Shown piece after piece: positions 22,602-35,085 of a DNA stretch of 64,000 bases (position 1 is the stretch's first letter; each line of letters begins with the position of its first letter). The position numbers and the translations under genes were made by a program. The DNA is from Struthidea cinerea (Eukaryota > Chordata > Aves > Passeriformes > Corcoracidae): assembly GCA_013397865.1 (NCBI GenBank), contig VZTI01001775.1, positions 124,001 to 188,000 of the forward strand, in the 5' to 3' direction. The notes below the pieces were generated by a model. It had not been told where the DNA came from, did not search any database, and saw nothing but the letters and a program-made list of their open reading frames with translations.

Positions 22602-25600
22602 GTAAATGAAATTCTAGAAGTTTTATTAACTGGTGTTATTCTAATGCATTTTCTTTTGACAGATTGAACATATCATAGTTACAAACTGGTAGCTAATGGG
22701 AATCTGTGTCTTGACATGCAGTTTCTGTTTTGGAACTACAATAGGCAGGCCCCCTGAGGTTCCCCCTAAAACTACAGGAGTGGAGGGTGGGGGATTGTTA
22801 TTCAGAGCAACTTATTCCCAGTTTTACCATCTGCTATCTCATGTTTAATATTTACATAAAGCTTAGAGAAAAAAAGTAATTATGCATCCAGTGAGAAAAC
22901 CATGCATAAACATTTCTCATAGCATTATTTTACCAGTTTCTTCTCAGAAGTCAGTAACAGAAGAAAGAAGCCTGAATCCAGGAATATGCTAATTGAGGTG
23001 CACAGATATTAATCAAGAAACTTAAGAAGAGAGAAAGGAAAGGATCTGGTTTCCTGCACTGGAAGATGATATCCTGGTGCTAATTCACAGGAAATTACAG
23101 GAAATAAACAAGAAAGAGAAATGCAGATAATATCATCTGGGACTGAAGAAGAAAAGACTTGCCCCAAACCTTAACATGAATGACTTCAGTAAATGCCTCC
23201 CAAAACAGAAGTCAGGCAACTGCAGTTCCAAGTGCTCCCAAAGATATACCAATCCCTAAATTATTTTTTTGGCCTGTTAGTCAGGTTTGAAGGCTGGCTT
23301 AGATACAGAAACTCCTAGGGAGCATCTTTATTGTTAAATACTGTTTAATAATTTATTTTATGAACTTATTAAATAAATTTGAATAATTTTTCTACATGTA
23401 AATCTATTTCATTTTAAATCCTGCTACATGCAATGTGACTGAATAAACAAGGCATTCCTTCATATTGAGTAGATAATTTTGGAAAACATCCTGCATCACT
23501 GTCTTTTGTTTCCCCCGAGTTCCAAGCTGTAACCAGTTTTCTTATCTCCCAGCTGCACAATCAGGTTCTGTACAGATCCAACCATTTCAAGGGGTGAAGG
23601 ATCAGCAAGGAAAGCTATTGCTTGTAACAAAGCACGACAGGGAAGATGGAGATTTCCTAGATCTCATTTTGCAAAAGTTCAACGTAGAAAGTGGTACCTC
23701 TGGGAAAAACTGAGGGAAGAATTGGCTCTTCACTTCCCACAAAAGCACCTAAAGTATAAACACTCAAAGAATAAGAGTTTAATAAATAAAATGCTGCAGA
23801 TCTGCTGGCCTTTGCTACAGAGAGCTGTGGGAGTGGGGCAGGAACCACACCACTGACACTGAGGAGCATTGAGATTTCCAGTTTTGTCAGCAAAACTACC
23901 TCAACTTCCTAAACTTCCAGGTGCAACTCAGATCATAAAATGCTCGTCTGGTCTTGTAATCTTTACACATCATTAATCCCTACTCACACAAGAGTCTTAG
24001 CTCTAATCTCTCTTGTTTCTGAACAAAGAGTAATTCTGGAAAAGTAAACAATTATAGCAGAGAAGCTGAGATCATTGTTGGACCAATTAATGTGAGGTTT
24101 TCATAATTTCCATCAAAATGCCAATCATGTGTTGCTAATGACTGGAGCCTCATTCTCCTATTTGTATATTTTTCTTCCCCCTCTCCCACCTTAGTCTTTA
24201 TTGTGTGCAATCTACAAAACTCCCCCTAAATTTCTTAATCATAATGCATCTCATAATTGGACTTCATCCTAAAAAATTATATTCTTCTGTGATATCTAGG
24301 AATACAATGCTAAAATGCTTGTGATGAAGCCGAATACTTTACTCACATTGTTGCAGGATGTATTCGGGGTCTGAACATTTCACTTGAAAGGGCTAACAGA
24401 GCCCCACTGTTACCATGGAACACCTTCTCCCAGTCCACAACCCAGAATCCTTCACTGGACATCACTTAGGATATCAGGAGCAGAAAAGGTTTTACTTTTA
24501 AAGACTAAAGTAGTTCCCCTTTTTGGGCACAGGCTTAATAACAGTGTTTTTACACACAGACTTACAAAAAGTGTACCTTTTTTCCATAGCATTTTCCAGG
24601 TAAAAGATGTAAATCACCAAACAAACTTTGAAGAATATACTTGAATTTGTGCTTACACAACTAAAAAAAAAATATTTTTTTTTTCAGCAGGAAGATGACA
24701 CTTTCATTCAGTCTTTAGTCAGCCATCCTTTATTTTCTTTGTTTTATTATGAAATAGGAAACACATATTTCTCATCCCATAACCTAAACTCACAAGAGAT
24801 TTGAGTTTGAAACTGCTGACCAGGAGGAACTGAAGTTCAATCTTCTTTGTCCTGACTACATGCTTTATTCTCTGATCTCCTATGTATGAGGGGTGATCTC
24901 CCTAGTGACATACCTCAAAATCTTGTCCAACTGATGCGTTTGGCACACACTGAAAACACATAATAGACCTGGGTCATGAAAGACAGGTATCTAAGCCTTA
25001 GGTATGTAAACTCTGGACCTTAACCAGAGATTAAATGAAACTGAGGTTTATTGAAAAAGAAGGTATTTGTGTGCATTTTCAGTCTTTATTAAATCTTGGT
25101 GCATGTTGCAATTTTAAGTATCATAATCTTAGTAACAAAAATCAACAAGAATTTTTCAGTCTTAACATTTTGAATTCAGATTTAAGCTGCAGGAATCTCA
25201 GTTTATGGGAAGGACGGGATGTTGCTTGAGGAATGGCATAATTAAAATCTAATTAGCTCCACAAAGGAGGCTGCTATGGATGAACAAAAGAGAATCCTTG
25301 ATGTCAGGGACAAAAAAATACATATTGTTTTAGAAAGTTTAAGTATTTTCTTTCACTACTTTGAATTATAAGATGTCCTGCATATGAAAGATAAACATTA
25401 ATTTGTAGAAAACAGTTTCAGCAGAGGGTGAATAACAGTGCAATTATGGAGCTGCAGAAATCTAAATACTCTTTATCTATTGCTCTAGAAGGTATGCACT
25501 ATAAAATTGTACAAGTTATGTTTAATAGAAGCCCAAAGCTATTGGTATCAGAGGCCAACTTAGTCTTTTCCAAAGCAGACTATTATAAATGAAATTAGTA

Positions 25601-26611
25601 GAAGGGTGGGGAAAAAATGATAGGCTTTTTTTGTGGGGTAGGGTGTTGTGGTGTTTTGGGGTTTTGAAGAAGAGTGTTGTGTGAAAGTCAGGATAATTAA
25701 ATTGATCATATAAAAGGTGAAGTTTGTTGGACAGATTGTGATTCATTAGGAATGTTTTCGTTCTGTGTTTGTTTGTAAATCTGACATTCACTCTCATCAG
25801 AATAGCCTCAAGCCAGAAATGTTCATTTTTCATTTTCTGTAGTATCTCATGACCAGGAAGGCAGAGCTCCTGCGTGGGTAAAGATGATAATGCTGGAGAT
25901 ATTATCCTGTGAAGTAGAAATATATAGGAGGTATCCACTGCCTAAAAAGAAGCTATAAATCTCATAAATGGATGCAAGAGGAGTAGAGGGGAAATCTGGA
26001 GAAAATAGAATTAGGTACTGTCTTTTCAGCTCATCCAGTTTCAGGCTTCTGACACCTTTTTCACTGTGTCAGCCACAAAAAAAGTATTATCCTGGGCATT
26101 TACTAACATTTCAGAAGATTAAACTGAAAAATTATCACAAATACCTTATCACTGAATACCAAAACACTTTGGTATAATCTAAAAGGATGTTCTAAAATAT
26201 ATTTTAATATATTTCAAATATATTTTTGAATCTATTTCAAAAATTCACCAATAGCTCTGTGACTCATGTTGCATTTTGACAGAATAAGTATTTGATAGAT
26301 ACTTTTAATAATAGTTATTAAAATTTTGAAAGCAAGTGCACTTAAGCAAGCATGTTACTATGCGAATTATCTTAGTAAAGTAACTACCTCAGTCAAAGAT
26401 AGCCTACAGTTTCAAGGTAAGATCACAAGGAAGACTATATTCATAAGTTCATAAATAAATTTAGCAGATAATCAAGTTAAATTTTGAGTCTTATGCTGCA
26501 AGACAAGGGAACTTGCATGCTCTTTTGCCTTTGCAGTGTTCAGTTTTCCATCTACTCTGCCTCAGGGACAACCTTTGTACCTTTGGATTAATCAAGCAAA
26601 TGTAAACATTT

Positions 26612-26664
26612 GCAAAAAAAACAACCAAAGAAACAAAAAAACCTCACAAAACAAACAAAAAAAC
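26612..26664. repeat. A-rich (AAAC)-like tract
   Basis: Degenerate caaaa and aaacaaa units over about 53 bp, as a simple low-complexity tract. Confidence 0.75.
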
Positions 26665-27616
26665 GTGCTGCAAATCCAAATCCTCTTATGGTGTAAAGTT
26701 TGTTCCACTGATTAATTATAAGAAGTTTCATCAATTGGAAAAAACATCAATTAAGCCACTATAGATTATGGAAGATTTAGAAAATATAAAATTTGAAACA
26801 TAGCTAGGATATATTCTGAGAAAACCCACCTTCACCTTCTAGTTGACTTTAGTAATCTACAGACAGTACTAGTAGTTTGTTAAAAATAATAATACTTTAA
26901 TGAATGCATTTTCTCTGCAAGTTTTGGGCATGTCTATTAATGTGTTTTCAGAATTTCCCCACATGATCTGGATTTCTGACTGATAAATTAAGGGCAATAA
27001 TAGCAACAAATTCATGACTTCTCAGGGTGGCATCTGTTCTGAAAATATAAGCCGATTTTATATTTTTTCAAAGCAAAGTCTGTATGTAAACAAAGTTCTC
27101 CCAGGGTTAGATCATCTTGGACTCAAATCTCACCAGGGCATACATTAGCACTAGAGTGACATATGGAATACTATCAGCAACTGGAAATTTTCAGAGGGAG
27201 CAAAACTGTGGAAAAATATCCCTTGGATAATAGAAAAGAGAGATGATATTCTCATTATAAGCAGAAACAAGCTGAACAGCTGTCCACCCCAGAGAACCGA
27301 CTTTGAGAGACAGAGAAACCGGGACACGGTTTAAAGAAAACGCATTTCATGAGTCTAAAAAATGGTGTATGTCAGCTACAGATAGATAGGAAATTTATCA
27401 GAAGCAAAATCATAGCAAAAGAAAAATCCTCTATACTGCAAAAAAACCACATAAGTTATGACTATATTTATTTATCATTAATTATTATATTTCTTTCAAA
27501 TGTTTCAGGTTTTTTACAAGCATCTTATTACCTCCTGAGAAGAATACCTTTAAAATAGGAAAATTGGGGGAAGCTCAAAAAGTATTTTTTTATTTGACAA
27601 GACAAAAATTAAACCT

Positions 27617-28150
27617 TGTATGCGATTTTTGGTACGCCTGCTGCGGTGGCCCAGCCCATTACTGGGCTGTGGCAGCCACACGCCCATCAAACTTTAGCCA
27701 TCGCATGGGCTGAAGATTCCAAGTCAGGTGGGACATCTATGGGCGAGGCTGAAGGGTAAGGCCGCAGCCCCCTGATCTCGAAAGCTTTCCCTGATTCAAT
27801 CCCTCATTGGACTCTGTTTTTATCCCCACCCCAATCTTAAATCGTTGGTTAACTGAGTTGTCATTCTCCAGCAATGTGTTTCCCTATTGGATAGTTTCAT
27901 TCGCTCCTCCCTGTTCATCTCCCATATAAAATGGCTTGCGTAACGTTGTCCCTGACCCCTTCAGAGAAATAAAGCTTGCGAACCCATATGGAAAGCCCTC
28001 TCCTGCCTCCTTTGTTCCTGGGAGCTTGGGACTGCTACACCTCGCCCCCTCGGGGTTCGCTGCCTGTGCGCAGAGCCAGCGCGGCCCGGACAGCAGCGGC
28101 CAAGAACAGACTGAGCACTTTTGTGTCGTGTCTGCAGGAACATCGCTGAA
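27617..28150 (+). mobile_element. LTR (U3-R-U5) of an endogenous retrovirus, plus orientation
   Basis: A GC-richer block in AT-rich DNA with retroviral LTR architecture. It starts TGTATGCGA at 27617. A TATAAA box lies at 27925-27930 and an AATAAA signal at 27968-27973, about 43 bp apart, followed by a CpG-rich U5-like stretch. This matches the layout of the LTR at 17712-18316 but the sequence is not obviously the same family. No target duplication was found, and the right edge (between about 28137 and 28165) is uncertain. Frames on both strands at 27884-28324 are shadows of this GC-rich block. Confidence 0.7.
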
Positions 28151-28307
28151 GCCTCCCTGACAGGAGTTGTGCTCCTGAGGCGTGACCAAGCGACAATGCT
28201 GGATGAAGACTTGTCCCATAATACAAAAGTTGTTGCAGATTTGCCTGCTTACTAGGCTTTCAGGCCAGAGAGTAAGAATGAACAAAATTAGTCTTGCTGT
28301 GAATAAT

Positions 28308-28919
28308 TGTGCTGGTTTGGCCAAAATTTAGTAATAGCCTCTGAGAGAAAAACAGGTTTAAACCACCCTTCCCCCCACCAGCTTCAGGAGAAAAATTGTC
28401 CTTGAAGGAAGGTGAAAGAGATAAAAACTATTTATTTAACAAACACACAGGAAAGGAATAATAATGCTAAATAAGTAAGTCTCTCATTGTGGAGAGAAAC
28501 CAGGGAAGATTCCAGAATCCTTCTGTAGGTGTGGTCTCTCTCCTCCTCAGAGATGGGTAGGCGAGGGTGTGGGCCCACCTCCGAGCCTCAGGAAAAAATT
28601 CTCCTGAGGTGTTCTGATGTTGTTGAAACAGTCCAGAAGAGAAAAAAGGGAAAAACCAAAGTCCCAGGAAAACAAAAGTTCAACTCTCCGTCTCTCCGAA
28701 GAAAAGGAGCCAAAAGAAAACTGGCTGAGAAGCAAGAAGGGTACTCCCTCCGCTCTTGCTGCCACAGCCAAACCAAGCAGTGTATCCGTGTCCTTGGATA
28801 ATTGTTTTGAAAAGTTCGTTCAGTTTTTTTTCTTCTCCCCCCTCTCAGGCTCAGTTTAAAGGCACAGAAAAGGCACAAAATTAATTTCTGGGCATAGAGC
28901 AATGACAGGGGATACAACA
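28308..28919 (-). mobile_element. LTR copy A of an ERV family, minus orientation
   Basis: On the minus strand it runs from TGTTGTATCCCC (28919) to GGCCAAACCAGCACA (28308). The polyadenylation signal AATAAA is within the plus-strand 'tatttatttaac' near 28430-28441. It aligns over at least 450 bp with the reverse complement of 29860-30375. Shared blocks include 'aacaaacacacaggaaagga', 'gtggtctctctcctcctc' and 'tgttgttgaaacagtccaga'. No matching target duplication was seen. Frames overlapping it on both strands are not genes. Confidence 0.85.
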
Positions 28920-29859
28920 TCACAAAGTCACCCCAAGATAGTAATAAAAGTTTTGTAAGAATTAAAATTTTTATGTATTTTTTTTATTTATTTTTATTTT
29001 TATATATATATATATGTGAGACTTTTATGTGACGCTTTGGATAAGTGACATGAATTTGGTATTATTGTTTCATGAGAAGACACTGGCAGCCAAGGGAGCT
29101 GTCCAGATATACATTGGGGTTTAATATTATCAGCGCTTGAATTAAATGGTCTAAACAGCATTAACTTATCCCCCTTTTACTGGACAGAGGTTTTGTGACA
29201 AACAGGTTCCAGAACGATTTTTTTTAGGAGCTTCCAAGAGAATCTGTTGCTTTCAGAACAATGAACACTGAAAGTGTGCAAGCAAGAAGCTGAGTTAGGG
29301 AAGATGTGATCCTATCCCTGTATATCCTACAGGGATGTCTGGAAGACCCTGGTGGATAAGAAGATTCAGACTTTTTTTTTAAATGGTTTACAAAACACAT
29401 TATGCTAAACAAGATGACATTTTCTGAGACACCTAAAAATGCTGGAAAGCTGTCCCACTTTTCCTGCACTTGGAACATGTTCTTTTTTCATATAGAACCT
29501 GTCAGATCTCAGAGCTGAAACTAACTGAGAGATGGCCGACACATTTGAAATTAAATTTATGTTCACTAACTTTGGAATATATAGCATTTTTGTACAGGCT
29601 AATTATATTCACCCTTTAAAACCAGTTGAGAGAAACAGGTACTTACAAGCATGATTGAGTGGACTTACCTAAGACGTTCATATTAACGATGGTTGATCTA
29701 TGCATTAGAGGCCAATCTAGCCAATTAGTTCCACTAGGAATATCTCAGGTTGGTTGAGATGAATCCTACATCACCATCAGAACCACTGTGTGCATCTCAT
29801 ATTGTCTATATCCAAGTAAAGATATTCAAGGATGTAGCAGAAAGTAGGTGATAAGCAAT
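28920..29859. other. Spacer between two inverted LTR copies
   Basis: About 940 bp that I cannot assign to a repeat family. It includes an AT-rich low-complexity stretch (about 28970-29015, with a (TA)n core). No retroviral coding motif was seen in any frame, so there is no evidence that it is internal provirus sequence. Confidence 0.5.
28970..29015. repeat. T-rich tract and (TA)n
   Basis: A tttttattta-type tract running into about seven ta units. Confidence 0.85.
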
Positions 29860-30375
29860 ATCAACAACTTTCTGATGATTCAAGGACACAGACACACACT
29901 CTCTCTGCTTCTGCAGCAGCAAGAGCCGGGGGGAAACACCCTTGCTGCTTTTCAGCCAGCTTTTCGGCTCTTCTTTTTTTTTCCGGCAGGAGACGGAGAG
30001 TTGAACTTTGTTTTCCCGGGACTTTGGTTTTTCTTCTTTTCTTCTGGACTGTTTCAACAACATCTGAACACCTTGGGAAAATTTTTCTGGGAGGCCTAGG
30101 GGTGGGCCCTCACTGACCCAGCTCCGAGGAGGAGAGAGACCACATCTACAGAAGGACTCTGAAATCTTCCCAGGTTTCTCTCTATAGTGAGAGATTTCCT
30201 TATTTAGCATTATTATTCCTTTCCTGTGTGTTTGTTAAACAAATAGATTTTATCTCTTTCACTTTCCTTTGCGGAAAATTTCTTTTTTTTTTCCCAGACC
30301 TGGTGGGGGGAGGGGTGGTTGTAACCTGCCTTCTATCAGAGGACATTTTCCTCCAAATTTGTCCAAACCGGGACG
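29860..30375 (+). mobile_element. LTR copy B of the same ERV family, plus orientation
   Basis: This is the sense-direction counterpart of copy A, with 'gagacggagagttgaacttt', 'tctggactgtttcaacaaca', 'gaggaggagagagaccacat', 'ttagcattattattcctttc' and the 3' end 'tttgtccaaaccgggac'. Where copy A has an AATAAA, copy B reads AAACAAATAG. The 5' section upstream of about 29860 does not match copy A, so B is 5' truncated or of another subfamily. The frames at 29806-30210 (minus) and 29848-30099 (plus) are shadows. Confidence 0.85.
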
Positions 30376-30599
30376 TATAAATCCTTCTGAGATTACTTTT
30401 CTTGTCAATTAGTTGTTGAGGTAATTAGATTGCTGACAGATTAAAGAAAGGCAGCAATCATATAGTTTGAAAAGTCCCAGGAGGAACAAGTGAACCAAGG
30501 AGAATAGCCAGCTTTTTTTTTTAGCCAGTCTGTCTTAACAAACTGAAGCATATTAATTTTCCATGTCTACCCAGTAGGTCATGAGATGAGGAGTATGTG

Positions 30600-32539
30600 T
30601 TTTCTATTCCTCATCTCTACTGAGCAACAAGAAATTGGGCAAGAAAGGCAAGAGATTTGCATGGCTAAGTCAAACATGCTGGTCAAAGTAAAGGGAAAGA
30701 AGTAATTGCACAGGAAGTGGAAACTAGGACAAGGTGAAACTGGAACTGAGCCAGGCAAGAGATGCAAAGAATAATAGAAAGGGCTTCTACAGGTATCTTA
30801 ACCAGAAAAGGAAGGTCAAAGAAGGTGTATCTCCACCTGATAAACAGTGCTGGAAAACTGGTAACAATGGATGAGGAGCGGGCTGAGGCACTCAAAAGTT
30901 TTTGACTCAGTCTTCAACAGTAGCCTCTCTTCCCACAGCCCTCAAGTGGATGGACAGCAGGAAGGGGACTGGGGGAGCAAAATGTGACAGCAGGATGGAG
31001 GCTGGGGGAGCAGAGTGCTTCCTACTGTAAGTGAAGATCAGATTCATGACCGCTTGAGGAACCTGGATGTACCCAAGTCTATGGGACCTGATGAAATGCA
31101 TCCCGTAATCCTGAGGGAATTGGCTTATGTAGTTGCCAAGCCACTCTCCACGATATTTGAAAAGTCATGGCATTCCCAGTGAAGTCCCAGGTGACTGAAA
31201 AAGGGGAAACATTGTACCCATCTTAAAAAAGGGTAGAAAGGAGGATCTCGGGAACTATCAACCTGTCAGCCTTACCTCTGTGTTTGGGGAGATGATGGAA
31301 CAAATTCTCCTAGAAGCTATGCTAAGGCACATGGAGGACAGGGAGGTGATTTGAGACAGCCAGCACAGCTTCACTAAGAGTGAGTCCTTCTATGACAGTG
31401 ACTACATCAGTGGACAAGGGAAGGGTTACAGATGTCATTTATCTGGACTTCTGTAAGGACTTTGACGTGGTCCCCACAACATCCTTCTCTGTAAATTGGA
31501 GACAGATTAATTTGATGAGGGGACTTAGGTGGATAAGGAAATGGTTGGACAGTTGCATCCAGAGGGTAGTGGTCAACAGCTCAAAGTCCAATGGATATCC
31601 ATGGTGTTCCTCAGGTGTTCATACTGGGACCAGTGCTATTTAATATCCTCAAGTGCACCCTCATCAAATTTGCTGATGACACCAAGCTGGGTGATGCAGT
31701 TGAGACACCTGAAAGTTGGGATGCCATCCAGACAGACCTGGACAAGCTCAAGAAGTGGGCTCATGGGAATCTCATGAGTTTAACAAGACCAAGTACAAGG
31801 TGTTGCATCTGGGTCAGGGCAACCCTCAGTATGTTGATATGATTGAGAGCAGCCCTGTCAAGAAGGATTGGGCGTGTTGGTGAAGGAAAGGGTGAACATG
31901 ACCCGGCCATGTGCGCTCACAGCCCAGAAAGCCAAATGTGTCTGGGGCTGCATCCAAAGCAGCGTGGGCAGCAGGGTGAGGGAGGGAGGGGGTTCTGCCC
32001 CTCTGCTCTGCTTTGGTGGGACCCAACCTGCAGTGCTGCATCCAGGTCTGGGGTACCCAACATAGAAAGGACATCAACCTGTTAGCGCAAATCCAGAGGG
32101 AGCCACCAAGTTGAACAGAGGGATGGAGCACCTCTCATATGAGGAAAGGCTGAGATTGTTGAGCCTGGAGAAAAGAAGGCTTCAGGGTGACCTCATTGAG
32201 GCCTTCCAGTACCTGAAGGAAAGCTACAGGAAAGATAGGGCAAGACTATTTGTACAAGAGTATGTAGTGACAGGACAAGGGAAACAGTTTTAAACTAAAA
32301 AAGAGTAGGTTTAGGTTAGACATCAGGAAGCAATTCTTTACTGTGAAAGTGGTGAAGCACTGGAAGAGACTGACCAGAGAAGTTGTGAATGCCTTATCCT
32401 TGGAGGTGTTCAAAGCCAGGCTAGATGAGTGATTTGAGCAAGTTGGTTTAGTGGAACGTGTCCCTGCCCATGGCAGGAGGTTGGAACTAGATGATCTTTA
32501 AGGTCCCTTCTAACCCAAACCATTCTATGGTTGTATGAT
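30600..32539 (+). mobile_element. CR1 LINE, 1.9-kb copy with recognisable but broken RT
   Basis: This is the longest CR1 in the window, covering part of the reverse transcriptase through the 3' end in sense direction. Frames shift several times. At 31200-31330 the '...GNYQPVSLTSVFGEMMEQ' region appears. At 31529-31600 'KEMVGQLHPEGS' derives from the usual RNWLDG block. At 31591-31842 'ILGPVLFNIL' is followed by FADDTK (31669-31686), the catalytic aspartate pair. Stops and frameshifts elsewhere make it inactive. The 3' end reads 'ggtcccttctaacccaaacc' then 'attctatggttgtatgat'. The 5' edge is approximate. Confidence 0.93.
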
Positions 32540-33329
32540 TTTTTTTCCCATGGCCTATTGACACATACCCCACCAAATTCGACAGAGCCTGGCAGTTGTC
32601 TAGAAGAGCTAAAACTCTTAGTTACACAGCTAAAGTTCTAGATTCTGATCTGGGCATGATAGAAAACATAAGGTTCATCAGGTCTGCAGGTGGAAGTTTC
32701 TCGCCCAACAACCCCTTTCTAGACATGACACCACCAAGGCAGTGATCCCCAGGGTCAGACCTTTACAGAGTGGTTTCTCATGGGTGCACTTGCTTAGTGC
32801 CTTACAGCTGAAAGCTACTTCTCACTGGTGTCTTTCATGATACAAAGATGAGATCTTAGAGGCAGCATTGGGATAGAAGCTGTTTTATACCTCCTTGCTG
32901 AAGATGGGGGACTAACCTAAAAGAGAAATTTGAGATTTACATGGCCAGATAGAACTAGTAAGAGCCTGACAGACTCTATACCTCTGTAAAACTATCTCAG
33001 ACTCCAGTTCATGTTTCCTTTTTGCTCTTTAACTGAAAAATATAAACTCATCACATAATGTCTTGTAATCTGTATATTTCAATCAAATTCTTCAAAGTAT
33101 AATCTTGTAGCTTTATGAGAAGAAAAAGTAGTATGAAACTACATACCTGCAGGAATTAACAGAGAAGTTCACTGCAAAGCATAAATATGCACATTTTGAA
33201 CATCCCGATCTTATAAAACTCTCAAATTCCTATGCGGTTATGAGGAAACCAACCAATTACTTATCCTCTCTCCTATCTTTAAACATTGAATTTTCTTCAT
33301 TAAAAGCAAGCTAACATAATTGGAATGAA
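32540..33329. other. Unique noncoding DNA between two CR1 copies
   Basis: No recognised feature was found. Short frames only. Confidence 0.5.
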
Positions 33330-33574
33330 GACGTGTCAGGAGATTTAAGATAGAAATTAAGAAAAAGTTCTTCACCCAGAGGGTTGTTGGACACTGGAAC
33401 AGTCTCCCCAGGGAAGTGGTCACAGCACCAGGCCTGACAGAGTTCAAGAAGCATTTGGACACTGCTCTCAGGCACATGGTATGATTCTTGGGGATGGTGT
33501 TGTACAGGGCCAGGAGTCGGACTTTCATGATCCTGTGGGTCCCTTCCTACTCCAGATATTCTATGATTCTATGA
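33330..33574 (+). mobile_element. CR1 LINE 3' end, plus orientation
   Basis: It contains 'ttcttcacccagagggttgt', 'ggacactggaacagtctccc', 'atggtatgattcttggggat', 'gtacagggccaggagtcgga' and a terminal ATTCTATGATTCTATGA. The internal wording differs from the CR1 at 30600-32539, so it is a different subfamily and a separate insertion. Confidence 0.93.
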
Positions 33575-35058
33575 TGTTTAATTTATATCAACCTTCGCTT
33601 TAATTGACTATGGACACAAAATGATTAGTGCTTAAATACACTACAATTTTGCTCATATAATTTTTTTAAAAAGGGTAATTTCTTAGGATTTCAAGTTCCA
33701 AGTTTTATTGGAATAATTGGATCCAATTTGAAAGAGTTTCCTTCTCGTAATGATACTCTGAGCCAGTGACAAAAAATGAAAAGCAATATTTGATCTTGAC
33801 AAGATAGAAAACTTGACAAATATGTTTTCCTACAAAATGGAATTCGTCTTTTAAAATTGGTTGCCACTCTGCTGTGCATGGCAGTAGAGACCAAGAGGGC
33901 ATTTGTAATGGAAAGCAGAGTGCCAGTAGACAGTGAATTTTTATAGATGTGCTTGTCTTGAAGGACAGATGAATTTATAATTAAGGATTCTTTTCCTGAG
34001 TTTATTCTTCAAAGATAGCTGTGGGGTATAACATACAGGAATAATTTTCAGTGGAGAGGTGAAGGTGTCTAAGCATCATTTTAAGAGCAAAATTGAAGTG
34101 TTTAATGGCAAAAGACTTTAAATGTTTTGTGCTCCCTTAGAAGCTTTTCCAACATTATAAAAAAAATGCATGAAAGACATTTTTCTATCAGAAAAAGTAC
34201 TGAGGCATAAAGTCTCGTTCAAGAGATTTCTGAAGGTGCTTCATTTAAAGTCTAATAGTTTAGCCCAAATAGAGAAGTTATTTAAAACACTGGGGGAAAA
34301 AAAAAAAGCTGAGTTACATTTCAGTCTTACAACTTTGTAACAGAATGAACAGTCAAATGCCCTCATGTAGATGAAAGATATGTTGAAAAATACATTTCTT
34401 TGTGAAAAAGTTCTTTAATGAATATCATGTTTTTATGCATATGGTAATCCTGTAGTTTAAGCATAATGACAAATACTTGGGGCACAAAATTTTATTTCAC
34501 ATCTTACAGTTTTAGTTATTTCAACTTATAAATTATTCATTGTGAATATTTTACTGTTTTGCTAAGATGCTGGAATTTGCGAAGAATTTTTTTTCTTTGT
34601 GTAACTTCCTATCACATACTCAATACAACCTTAAATAACTGTGTGTTAGATTCCATTATTTTTCAAGGTATGGATAGACCTTGCCTCAGTGTCTCCAAAC
34701 CGATAATGAAACTACTCTCCATCACTGTTATGTTATTGTGATTTTTAAGTCAGAGTACAGAGTGATAATGTGGAAAAAAAATTGAAACATATAGGGGTAG
34801 AAAGGTAGAGAATTTAAATTATCTAGATATGTAGTGAATGGAAATAAGAAATAATATATTATTGCTTGCTCTGCATTCTATGAAATGTTATTAATCTCTC
34901 AGAAAATCTTAGAAATTCCACTTAGAAATCTCACTGGAGCTGAGACTATGTGAGTTATACTCACATAAACCTGGGTCAGACTTCCATTAAAGGGTGACTT
35001 TATTCAGTATTACTGACCTGGGACCTGGTGAAGAGCTGTGGAGGTGACAACTTTAAAA

Positions 35059-35085
35059 ACACACACACACACACACGCACACACA
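35059..35085. repeat. (AC)n microsatellite
   Basis: About 13 ac units with one gc interruption. Confidence 0.93.

Larger units (their letters stand above)
20669..27616. other. Mostly unique AT-rich DNA; longest repeat-free open frame lies here
   Basis: Apart from the (GGTTT) array at 21073-21138, the candidate exon at 22248-22601 and the A-rich tract at 26612-26664, I recognise nothing. Overlapping frames on both strands at 21551-21916 cannot both be coding, and neither resembles a known family. A minus-strand frame of 138 codons at 25522-25938 looks compositionally random. Confidence 0.45.

Noticed and set aside
25522..25938. 138-codon minus-strand frame
   Set aside because: Compositionally random, with His/Asn/Phe/Leu from AT-rich DNA, no domain and no splice support.
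27884..28324. 146-codon minus-strand frame
   Set aside because: Antisense to the LTR at 27617-28150 and runs past its edge; a shadow of GC-rich LTR sequence.
28547..28923. Overlapping frames on both strands
   Set aside because: Entirely within LTR copy A.
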